64,000 nt of DNA from assembly GCA_021295155.1 (NCBI GenBank), contig JAJTJC010000036.1, positions 558,001 through 622,000 on the forward strand. The letters are read 5' to 3'. Shown piece by piece: positions 44,951-52,628 of the stretch. The stretch is from Flavobacteriaceae bacterium D16. Lineage in GTDB: Bacteria; Bacteroidota; Bacteroidia; Flavobacteriales; Flavobacteriaceae. Both the position numbers and the translations under genes were made by a program. The notes below the pieces were generated by a model that worked only from the letters and a program-made list of their open reading frames with translations, searched no databases and was not told the origin of the DNA. Every line of letters begins with the position of its first letter. The stretch's first letter is position 1.

Positions 44951-45394
44951 CTAAGTTGTTTTTTCCATCAGAATATGTGGAATACCATCCTCCAGATACT
45001 CCGCCCCTACCGCCTGAAAACCCAGGTCTGTATAGAACTTTTTCAGATAGGTTTGCGCAGATAGGCTAATTTCAGCCGTGTTGAACCTTTCTTTAGCTGT
45101 ATCTATCGCTGCTTTCATAAGCTCTACACCTAAAGCCCTGCCGCGGTAGGTGCTTTTTACTACTACCCTTCCAACGCTCGCTTTATTGAAGTAAGCCCCG
45201 GGCGGAAAAATACGTGCATAAGCGGCCAGAACGCTTCCTTCAAAAACCATAAGGTGTAGGGCTTCCTTGTCCTTGCCATCCACATCCTGGTAAGCACAGT
45301 CCTGTTCAACAACAAAAACCTCGCTTCTCAGCGCCAGAAGTTGGTACAACTCTTCCCTGCTAAGCTTGTCAAAAGATTTTACAATAGTTTGCAT
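44951..45394 (-). CDS. ElaA-type GNAT N-acetyltransferase
   Basis: 147 residues: LYQLLALRSEVFVVEQDCAYQD at the N-terminus is the ElaA-like signature. The acetyl-CoA loop is VGRVVVKSTYRGRALGVELM and the terminal strand is FYTDLGFQAVGAEYLEDGIPH. Target unknown. It is the third gene of the rpiB-CDF-GNAT unit, 5 bases after the CDF gene. Confidence 0.92.
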   Translation of the reverse strand: MQTIVKSFDKLSREELYQLLALRSEVFVVEQDCAYQDVDGKDKEALHLMVFEGSVLAAYARIFPPGAYFNKASVGRVVVKSTYRGRALGVELMKAAIDTAKERFNTAEISLSAQTYLKKFYTDLGFQAVGAEYLEDGIPHILMEKTT

Positions 45395-45399
45395 GGTCT

Positions 45400-46308
45400 T
45401 TAATCCTGAACTATCAGTTGTTTGCTATCACACTTACCAAACTCAGGTTGAATATTAACGTGATTGATCCCAAATTTATGTACTTCCTCTTCTATTTGGT
45501 CTAAAATAACATCGAACTGGGATAGACTTATATCGTCCATAAAATCAATGTGTGCTTCAAGATGCACTTCCTCTTCATTGAGTTGCCAGATGTGTACGTG
45601 GTGTACATTTTTTATTTCCGGAATCTTTGAAATTGCCAATACAATCTGCTTAACTTCAACCGTATCCGGGGTAAATAACATTAAAACACGGGTAGACGTC
45701 CTCAGTAAGTCATAGCCCATATAGATAAGATAGATAGCAATTAAAACAGTAAGCAAAGGATCTATCCAGAACAAGCCGTAGAATTTCATCAGTAAACCTC
45801 CTACAAGTACTGCTATGGAGGCCATCATATCAGTAAGCAGGTGTAAATAAGCGGATCTCATATTCATATTTCTATCCGAGTCCTTTTTCAAAAGAAGTAC
45901 GCTAAAACCATTTGCCAGGATCCCAAGAAGTGACAACCAAATAACGAGATCATATCCTATTGCTTGTGGATTCATAAAGCGCTCAACAGATTCCACTATT
46001 AATAAAATAGCCACAACGATCAAGGTTGCAGAATTCACAAAAGCCGCAATTATCTCAGCCCTTTTATATCCGAAGGTTTTATTTGTGGACGCTTCTCTTT
46101 TTGCAAGGACAGTAGCCACATAACTAATTACCAAAGAAAGTACATCGCTGAAATTATGTAGCGCATCCGATAACAATGCTAAACTACCGGAAATAATCCC
46201 CCCTATAACCTGAGAAATAGTAATGAGGATATTCAGCAGAATAGAAATGATAAGGTTTCGCCCCTTCAGATCTTTGTGCGAATGGTTATGTCCGTGATGT
46301 TGATGCAT
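45400..46308 (-). CDS. Cation diffusion facilitator (Zn2+/Co2+-type efflux)
   Basis: 302 residues. A histidine-rich N-terminus (MHQHHGHNHSHK), six membrane helices, and the paired metal sites HNFSD (helix II) and HLLTD (helix V). The cytoplasmic C-terminal domain contains HVHIWQLNEEEVHLEAHIDF. It exports divalent metals against protons. It starts 9 bases after rpiB ends. Confidence 0.95.
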   Translation of the reverse strand: MHQHHGHNHSHKDLKGRNLIISILLNILITISQVIGGIISGSLALLSDALHNFSDVLSLVISYVATVLAKREASTNKTFGYKRAEIIAAFVNSATLIVVAILLIVESVERFMNPQAIGYDLVIWLSLLGILANGFSVLLLKKDSDRNMNMRSAYLHLLTDMMASIAVLVGGLLMKFYGLFWIDPLLTVLIAIYLIYMGYDLLRTSTRVLMLFTPDTVEVKQIVLAISKIPEIKNVHHVHIWQLNEEEVHLEAHIDFMDDISLSQFDVILDQIEEEVHKFGINHVNIQPEFGKCDSKQLIVQD

Positions 46309-46317
46309 TACAGGAGA

Positions 46318-46749
46318 TTAGGAACAAGGTATTTTCTCTACACGTCGTTCATGTCTGCCACCCTGAAAAGGAGTATTAAGAAAGGTTTGAACCATTTCCA
46401 ACGCCTGATTAAGTGATATGAAACGCGCAGGTAAACTCAATATATTAGCATCATTATGTTGCCTTGCTAAAGTGGTTATTTCTTTATTCCAGCACAATGC
46501 GGCTCGCACCTTCTGATGTTTATTTGCAGTCATAGAAGCTCCGTTACCACTGCCGCAAATAATGATACCCAGGTCAACGGTATTCTCTTCCACATCTCGG
46601 GCTACCGGGTGTATGAAATCAGGATAATCAACACTGTCACTCCCATCAGTTCCATAATTGACCACCGTAATGTCCATAGATTTAAGTAAGCCAACAATTG
46701 CGAGTTTATATTCTGTTCCTGCATGGTCATTACCTATTGCAATTTTCAT
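46318..46749 (-). CDS. rpiB: Ribose-5-phosphate isomerase B
   Basis: 143 residues: MKIAIGNDHAGTEYK, VNYGTDGSDSVDYPD, and the catalytic region GIIICGSGNGASMTANK (the usual Cys is present). ARQHNDANILSLPARF and the C-terminal FQGGRHERRV complete the family. It interconverts ribulose-5-P and ribose-5-P. Confidence 0.96.
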   Translation of the reverse strand: MKIAIGNDHAGTEYKLAIVGLLKSMDITVVNYGTDGSDSVDYPDFIHPVARDVEENTVDLGIIICGSGNGASMTANKHQKVRAALCWNKEITTLARQHNDANILSLPARFISLNQALEMVQTFLNTPFQGGRHERRVEKIPCS

Positions 46750-47312
46750 GATAGCATGTGTTTGAGGTTTTTACAAATTTACAAATCCCTTTAGGAATTG
46801 TTCCCGACCAGTATGTTAAGATCGTCTTGCTTTATTAGTTATAATTGTTCATATCCGGATAATAACTCTTCAGTATTATTTTTCTATTAAATGAAATAAT
46901 AATTCATTGCAAAAAAACTTCAGAATAAACAAGTTTACTTATCATAATTTAGTTTGAAATAATGAACCGTAATTTTATATCAATTAACAATTATAATAGA
47001 ATTACTTATTAAGGAAATACTGTTAACAACAGTAAGTGGGTTAAGTTAAAAACCTAGGTAAGTAATTGAACTATAGAAATTAGTCCATTCATAATATGTC
47101 AATAAGTATAGTCTATTGGTTTAAACAAGATTTTATGCAACTTTTTATCCTCACAGTTAACACACTATCATAATAACAATCATTTTAAGAATATTAATAA
47201 AAAATAGTATAGTTATTATACTAATGTTAATAAAGTCGATTTATGGACAATAGCATCTGATTAAGACTGAGCTCCGGATTATAATTCGTAATTTTCGGCG
47301 CAAATTGATAGA
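46750..47312. other. Long AT-rich intergenic region before rnr
   Basis: 563 bases between the divergent rpiB and rnr genes, strongly AT-rich and without an ORF of protein-like composition on either strand. It holds the rpiB promoter and presumably that of rnr (a TAATTTTC near-match lies about 20 bases before rnr). Nothing else is recognisable. Confidence 0.5.
46774..46781 (-). promoter_or_regulatory. -7 promoter box TAAATTTG for the rpiB operon
   Basis: An exact TAnnTTTG match on the minus strand, 24 bases before the rpiB start codon. Confidence 0.45.
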
Positions 47313-49499
47313 ATGGCGAAGAAAAAGAAACGGCTAAAGAATCACAGGCGCAATGAGATTACTAAAGGAATTTTCAATGTCCTGGAATCTAATACAAAGC
47401 AAAGTTTCAATTATAAGCAAATTGCCTCCAAGCTGGGCATAGACGATACTGAAGGGCGAAATTTACTTATCCAACGCCTAGGACAACTTACCGAGAAGAA
47501 ACGTATTCAACAAGCAGAAAGAGGACGATACAAAGCTATTTCCAAAGGGAATGTGGTTGAAGGATATATTCAAGTTACCGCAAGAGGTAATGCCTATGTG
47601 GTCTCAGATGAATTAGAAGAGGATGTTTTTGTCCCGTTTAATAGGATTAACCGGGCTTTTCATGGAGATAAGGTTGAGGTTGCTGTTTTTCCAAAATCAC
47701 GCTCCAAAAAGATAGAAGGAGAGATAAAAGGAATTTTAGAACGACGAAAAAGTTCTTTTGTGGGGATAGTGGATATGCAAAAATCATTTGCATTCGTAAG
47801 ACCTACAGACTCCAGAATGTATACCGATATTTTTGTGCCTAAAGAGAAAATAGGTAAAGCGCAAGATGGAGATAAAGTTCTGGCAGAAATTTACCAGTGG
47901 GGTGAAAAAGAAGATTCTCCTCGCGGTATTATTACGGAGATCTTAGGTAAACCAGGAGAACACCATACAGAAATACATGCTATACTCGCTGAATACGGAC
48001 TTCCTGCTGCCTTCCCTTTAGAAGTAGAACGATATGCGGAAAAGCTGGATACAAAAATTCACGCTTCCGAGATTCGCAAGAGAAGGGATATGCGTGAGGT
48101 CCTTACTTTTACTATTGACCCAAAGGACGCCAAGGATTTTGATGACGCTTTATCATTTAAGGTGTTAGAAGGAAATCAATTTGAAATAGGTATTCATATT
48201 GCAGATGTTTCCCATTACGTTCAACCTAATACTGTTCTGGAAGATGAAGCATTTGAAAGGGCTACATCGGTTTACCTGGTAGACAGGGTGGTACCTATGC
48301 TGCCTGAAGTCTTATCCAACCAGGCCTGTTCATTAAGGCCAAATGAAGAAAAGTATACCTTCTCTGCTATTTTTAATATGGATACGAATGGGAGGGTTAC
48401 AAAAGAATGGTATGGTAAAACTGTAATCAACTCAGATGAGCGATTTGCTTATGAGGAAGCACAACATATTATAGAAACAGGGGACTCTGCAATTCCTGAG
48501 GATATTTCCATACGATCAGGTGCTTATTCCGTTGATGATGAAGTAGTAGCTGCGATAAAGACCCTTGATGGTTTAGCAAAAAAAATGCGCATCAAGAGAA
48601 TGGAATCCGGAGCTATTAGCTTTGATAAGTTAGAAGTTAAGTTCAACCTCGATGAGGAAAATGAACCTGCCAGCGTTTACTTTAAAGAGTCAAAAGATGC
48701 CAATAAACTCATTGAAGAGTTTATGCTACTAGCGAATAGAAAAGTAGCGGAATTTATAGGGAAAAAATCACCCAAACACACTTTTATCTATAGGGTTCAC
48801 GATGAACCTAACGAAGAGAAATTAATAGCGCTTAACGGCATTATCTCTCGATTTGGACACAAGCTTAGCTTTCAAAGTAAAAAATCCATTAGCGCCTCTC
48901 TAAATAAGCTTCTAGGGGATGTAAAAGGTCGCAAGGAACAGAATCTGGTAGACACTCTAGCTATACGAAGTATGAGCAAGGCGATCTATACTACAGATAA
49001 TATAGGACATTATGGTTTAGCCTTTGATTACTATACTCATTTTACCTCTCCAATCAGACGTTATCCGGATGTCATGGTGCATCGGCTACTGCAACATTAC
49101 CTGGACAAGGGAAAATCACCAAAACCCGAACCTTATGAGGAGCATTGTAAACATGCTTCTAATATGGAATATCTGGCTGCACAGGCAGAAAGAGATTCTG
49201 TGAAGTATATGCAGATTAAGTTTATGCAAAATCATGAGGGAGAAGAGTTCAAAGGTGTAATCAGCGGAGTGACCGAGTGGGGTATCTATGTGGAGATCAT
49301 CGAAAATAAGTGTGAAGGGATGGTAAGGATTAGGGATATAAGGGATGATTATTATACCTTTGATGAAAGGCAGTATGCCTTAGTCGGCGAACGTTCGGGT
49401 AAAATCCTGCAATTAGGTGATGAGGTTATAGTCAGTGTAAAAGACACAGATCTCGTAAGAAGGCATCTCGACTTCAACCTTATACGTGCAGTAAACTAG
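47313..49499 (+). CDS. rnr: Ribonuclease R
   Basis: A 728-residue 3'-5' exoribonuclease. An N-terminal helix-turn-helix (about 15-70) is followed by cold-shock domains (about 80-230), the RNB catalytic domain with DPKDAKDFDDAL (metal-binding Asp cluster), and a C-terminal S1 domain (EFKGVISGVTEWGIYVEI). It degrades structured RNA and acts in rRNA quality control. The lysine-rich N-terminus (MAKKKKRLKNHRR) is normal for the family here. Confidence 0.97.
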   Translation: MAKKKKRLKNHRRNEITKGIFNVLESNTKQSFNYKQIASKLGIDDTEGRNLLIQRLGQLTEKKRIQQAERGRYKAISKGNVVEGYIQVTARGNAYVVSDELEEDVFVPFNRINRAFHGDKVEVAVFPKSRSKKIEGEIKGILERRKSSFVGIVDMQKSFAFVRPTDSRMYTDIFVPKEKIGKAQDGDKVLAEIYQWGEKEDSPRGIITEILGKPGEHHTEIHAILAEYGLPAAFPLEVERYAEKLDTKIHASEIRKRRDMREVLTFTIDPKDAKDFDDALSFKVLEGNQFEIGIHIADVSHYVQPNTVLEDEAFERATSVYLVDRVVPMLPEVLSNQACSLRPNEEKYTFSAIFNMDTNGRVTKEWYGKTVINSDERFAYEEAQHIIETGDSAIPEDISIRSGAYSVDDEVVAAIKTLDGLAKKMRIKRMESGAISFDKLEVKFNLDEENEPASVYFKESKDANKLIEEFMLLANRKVAEFIGKKSPKHTFIYRVHDEPNEEKLIALNGIISRFGHKLSFQSKKSISASLNKLLGDVKGRKEQNLVDTLAIRSMSKAIYTTDNIGHYGLAFDYYTHFTSPIRRYPDVMVHRLLQHYLDKGKSPKPEPYEEHCKHASNMEYLAAQAERDSVKYMQIKFMQNHEGEEFKGVISGVTEWGIYVEIIENKCEGMVRIRDIRDDYYTFDERQYALVGERSGKILQLGDEVIVSVKDTDLVRRHLDFNLIRAVN

Positions 49500-49552
49500 C
49501 ACTATTTCAAAAAAGCAGGATCAAAATATTCGAAGTAGCTAAATTGAGAGCT

Positions 49553-50236
49553 ATGAAAACACTTCTGGCATCGTTTGTTTTCGTATTCCTATCCTTGTAT
49601 CAGAGCAATGCTCAGGAGGATAAGATTACCCAGGAATTAAAAGCTTTTCGGGAAATAAAGGCGTTCGACGGCATCTCGGTAAACCTCATACCTGCCCAGG
49701 AAAACAAGGCTGTAATTAGTGGAGTAAATACGAACAAAGTTGCTATTGTCAATAATAATGGCGTCTTGAAGATACGTATGGAAATTGATAAAATTTTCAG
49801 CGGCTACCGAACTTTTGTAGATATATATTTTGCACAACCCCTTATTATTATTGACGTAAATGAGGATGCCCGCATCAGCTCTGAAGAGGTTTTTGAACAA
49901 GAAGTTCTGGAAGTAAAGGCTCAGGAGGGGGGCGAAATTCAGCTAAAGGCCAGGGTAGAGCAATTTCTTGTAAAATGTGTTACCGGGGGCATCATCAAAG
50001 CGAACGGTTCTTCGGCCAACCAAGATGTTCAAATCAACACCGGGGGCGAGTATTTAGGTAAATCTTTTTCTACAGAATTCAGCACGGTTAATGTGAATGC
50101 AGGGTCCCGGGCAGAAATTAATGCCACAAAATATGTGAAGGCTACTGTAAAAGCAGGGGGCCAGGTACTTGTTTTTGGCGACCCGGAGAAAATGGATGAG
50201 AGAACGGTCTTCGGAGGAAAAATAACCCGAATGTAA
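49553..50236 (+). CDS. Head-GIN (DUF2807) domain protein, exported
   Basis: 227 residues from the ATG at 49553 (MKTLLASFVFVFLSLYQSNAQ signal peptide). The repeated beta pattern (FREIKAFDGISVNLIPAQ, VKCVTGGIIKANGSSANQDV, YVKATVKAGGQVLVFGDPE) is the DUF2807 right-handed beta-helix-like fold, common and uncharacterised in Bacteroidota. It sits in a plus-strand run with rnr and a LysE gene. Confidence 0.88.
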   Translation: MKTLLASFVFVFLSLYQSNAQEDKITQELKAFREIKAFDGISVNLIPAQENKAVISGVNTNKVAIVNNNGVLKIRMEIDKIFSGYRTFVDIYFAQPLIIIDVNEDARISSEEVFEQEVLEVKAQEGGEIQLKARVEQFLVKCVTGGIIKANGSSANQDVQINTGGEYLGKSFSTEFSTVNVNAGSRAEINATKYVKATVKAGGQVLVFGDPEKMDERTVFGGKITRM

Positions 50237-50246
50237 AAGCAAACTT

Positions 50247-50930
50247 ATGCTCGAAGATATTCAGGCAGCGATACCATTAGGCTTATTACTTAGCTTTATG
50301 ATTGGCCCTGTTTTCTTCGTACTTCTTGAAACGGGCGCCACTAAAGGGTTCCGTGCAGCATTGGTGTTCGATTTAGGGGTTATCCTGGCTGATATTGTAT
50401 TCCTGATCATTGCCTATTTCAGCAGCTACCAGTTACTTGAAAATTTAAGTAACCAACCAGGTTTATATGTTTTTGGAGGGGTGATACTCCTCCTTTATGG
50501 TATAACCATATTCTTCAACCGGGAGAGCCTTAAAGGAAAGGCGGATATAAAACCAAGAAAGGGCGGCTACCTCAGTTTATTTATAAAAGGATTCCTGTTA
50601 AATTTTATCAACATAGGTGTTTTGATGTTTTGGCTAGGGGTTATTATTGTAGTTGGACCAAGTTTAGACAACAACCCTAACCGGATCATGGTGTTTTTTG
50701 GGGCGATGCTAGGCGCCTACCTGTTTGTTGATATGATTAAAATACTTTTAGCGAAACAACTTCGCTCCAAGTTAACAGTGGAACGGATCCGCATAGTTAA
50801 AAAAGGCCTTGGTGTTATACTGGTAATATGTGGACTGGTGCTGATCACCAAAGGTTTTCTGCCTAAGGATAAACTCAATATTGAAAGGGGAATTGAGCTT
50901 ATTAATGAAAAAGAGAATCCCATTAAGTAA
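50247..50930 (+). CDS. LysE-family amino-acid exporter-like protein
   Basis: 227 residues with about six membrane helices: AAIPLGLLLSFMIGPVFFVL at the N-terminus (the family PGP-like position), GFRAALVFDLGVILADIVFL, GFLLNFINIGVLMFWLGVI, and two C-terminal helices. The substrate is not predictable. It ends at a strong terminator. Confidence 0.88.
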   Translation: MLEDIQAAIPLGLLLSFMIGPVFFVLLETGATKGFRAALVFDLGVILADIVFLIIAYFSSYQLLENLSNQPGLYVFGGVILLLYGITIFFNRESLKGKADIKPRKGGYLSLFIKGFLLNFINIGVLMFWLGVIIVVGPSLDNNPNRIMVFFGAMLGAYLFVDMIKILLAKQLRSKLTVERIRIVKKGLGVILVICGLVLITKGFLPKDKLNIERGIELINEKENPIK

Positions 50931-50932
50931 AA

Positions 50933-50959
50933 AACCCTCCTTTAAGAGGGTTCTTTTTT
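50933..50959 (+). terminator. Rho-independent terminator after the LysE gene
   Basis: The stem AACCCTC / GAGGGTT with a 6-base loop is followed by CTTTTTT, a canonical terminator placed 3 bases past the stop codon. Confidence 0.85.
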
Positions 50960-50960
50960 G

Positions 50961-51031
50961 AGGCATCGAGCGGATTCGAACCGCTGTACAAGCTTTTGCA
51001 GAGCTGTGCCTAGCCACTCGGCCACGATGCC
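50961..51031 (-). tRNA. tRNA-Cys (GCA)
   Basis: A 71-base cloverleaf on the minus strand: acceptor GGCATCG / CGATGCC, anticodon loop CTGCAAA (GCA), T-arm AGCGG / CCGCT with TTCGAAT. U33 and the usual Cys elements are present; CCA is not encoded. Confidence 0.95.
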
Positions 51032-51135
51032 ATTGCAGAGTGCAAATTTATATGATTTTAGGGAAAGCGCTAAAAAGAAAGAGGATAATCTTATACATAG
51101 CGATTATCCTATATTCAACTTCCCGTATTTTATTG

Positions 51136-51207
51136 AGGCATCGAGTGGACTCGAACCACTATGTAAGCCCTTGCGAGGCCCAGCCTATCCAATTCAGCCA
51201 CGATGCC
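51136..51207 (-). tRNA. Divergent tRNA-Cys-like gene (GCA with C33)
   Basis: 72 bases, about 105 bases from the canonical tRNA-Cys and on the same strand, with the same acceptor stem (GGCATCG / CGATGCC) and an intact T-arm (AGTGG / CCACT). The anticodon loop is TCGCAAG: GCA sits at 34-36, but position 33 is C rather than the nearly universal U, and two anticodon stem pairs are G:U. It could be a decaying duplicate or a specialised tRNA. Base-paired stems argue against simple decay. Confidence 0.65.
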
Positions 51208-51243
51208 ATAATCGGCAAATTTATAACAAGCGTTTGTAATTAG

Positions 51244-51264
51244 AAAAGAGGGGTATGCTCTTTT
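51244..51264 (-). terminator. Hairpin at the folB end
   Basis: The stem AAAAGAG / CTCTTTT with a 7-base loop overlaps the folB stop codon. The stem is weak and mostly A:T, so terminator function is only likely, not certain. Confidence 0.4.
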
Positions 51265-51619
51265 AACGAGAATTGTGCAGTTCTACCGAAACTTGCTGAA
51301 CATTGCCTCCTATAGGTGGGTTGATCTTGGAAACAACCACTTTAGCATCAGACACTAATTCGATTTCCTTAAATATACGATCCAGAATCCGCTTCCCTAC
51401 GTGCTCCAGCAACTTGGATCTGATTTTCATCTCTTCCTTAACGATTTGATGTATATGAACATAATCTACGGTGTGCTTAAGATCGTCTGAGTTAGCGGCT
51501 TTATTTAAATCGGCCTCAACGGATACATCTACCCTATAATCGGAACCAATCACAGCCTCTTCTTTAAGGCATCCGTGGTAAGCATAAAGCCTGATGTTTT
51601 CTACTCGAACTATTCCCAT
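51263..51619 (-). CDS. folB: Dihydroneopterin aldolase
   Basis: 118 residues: RVENIRLYAYHGCLKEEAVIG (family N-terminal motif), TVDYVHIHQIVKEEM, LLEHVGKRILDRIF, and the C-terminal KINPPIGGNVQQVSVEL. It converts dihydroneopterin to hydroxymethyl-dihydropterin in folate synthesis. It is a single gene, just after the tRNA-Cys pair. Confidence 0.94.
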   Translation of the reverse strand: MGIVRVENIRLYAYHGCLKEEAVIGSDYRVDVSVEADLNKAANSDDLKHTVDYVHIHQIVKEEMKIRSKLLEHVGKRILDRIFKEIELVSDAKVVVSKINPPIGGNVQQVSVELHNSR

Positions 51620-51664
51620 TACCCCAAGATTTTTAGCAAACTTAAGGTTTTTGGAATGTTTTTG

Positions 51665-52609
51665 TTAATAAGTACAACGGCAATTACTGAGCCCCTGAAA
51701 CAGGTCTACACCCAGGGTAACAACATGAGTACCCGTACTAAAACCGAGTATTTCGTTAAGGATGATTTGATAGGAATAACCGAAGTAGAAGTTACTTTTC
51801 TTAAGCCCTACCAGAGGAGCTATATACAAAGGGCTTCCAATCTGGTCGTTCAAAAAACGGTAGGTAACCCCGGCGTAATAATAATCCTCAAAATCGTACC
51901 AACGAAACTTAGTGTTGAGGTCGGTAACCGAGCGGCCATCACTTTCAAATAGCTGAAAAAACACGGAAGGTTCAATTTCCAGTCGGCTGTTTTTGTTCTT
52001 ACTATATCTGTAACCGGTATATATGTAGTAGTTTCTAAGCCTGTTAGGTTCAAAAACCGGATTAAAACGCGTCAGGTCTTTTTCCAACAAGTTGGAGGCA
52101 TTCAGGCTGAAATAAAACTTATCGTACCGATACAAAACACCCACATCAAAATTGTGGTTGGTAGTCCTTCGGTCGTCAGTTACACTTGGGTCCGGGCTAT
52201 CAAAATTCTCGATATCGATCCGGAACTGGTTAAAGTTATAGGAAATACCAAAAGAGAGGAACTCATCGTCGTACCTATCCAGAGTAAGGTGATGCGCAAA
52301 AGAAAGTCGCGCACCCCTTTGCTTGGTTTCTCCGTTGCTATCGTTGTATAACAACATCCCCACACCAGACCGGTTGCCAATTCGGGCATCTGCAGCCAGG
52401 GATTGTGTGTCTGGCGCATCTTCAATACCCACCCACTGGGTAAGTCCGTTAACCCTAACCTTTATGTGGTCTCCGATTCCCGAATATGTAGGCGACATCA
52501 CAAAAGGGTTGTCTGCCAGATACTGCGAAAGCTGTGGCAGGGTAAGCTCCTGGGCTACCGATGCCCATGTGACGAATAGGAGTAATAAGGTTAAAACAGG
52601 TTTGCGCAT
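51665..52609 (-). CDS. PorP/SprF-family type IX secretion outer-membrane protein
   Basis: 314 residues from the ATG at 52609 (MRKPVLTLLLLFVTWASVAQ signal peptide); the longer frame upstream runs into the adhesin gene. The family pattern is LPQLSQYLADNPFVMSPTYSG, VGIEDAPDTQSLAADARI, GVGMLLYNDSNG and FAHHLTLDRYDDEFLSFGISYNF. Relatives (SprF) are required to move a specific partner adhesin to the surface. It lies 19 bases downstream of the giant adhesin, the classic sprB-sprF arrangement. Confidence 0.93.
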   Translation of the reverse strand: MRKPVLTLLLLFVTWASVAQELTLPQLSQYLADNPFVMSPTYSGIGDHIKVRVNGLTQWVGIEDAPDTQSLAADARIGNRSGVGMLLYNDSNGETKQRGARLSFAHHLTLDRYDDEFLSFGISYNFNQFRIDIENFDSPDPSVTDDRRTTNHNFDVGVLYRYDKFYFSLNASNLLEKDLTRFNPVFEPNRLRNYYIYTGYRYSKNKNSRLEIEPSVFFQLFESDGRSVTDLNTKFRWYDFEDYYYAGVTYRFLNDQIGSPLYIAPLVGLKKSNFYFGYSYQIILNEILGFSTGTHVVTLGVDLFQGLSNCRCTY

Positions 52610-52628
52610 TGCGTCCAGGTTAAATTTA

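Noticed and set aside
50958-51243. Plus-strand ORFs over the tRNA-Cys genes
   Set aside because: They read the complement of two tRNAs (for example RADSNRCTSFC) and have no independent support.
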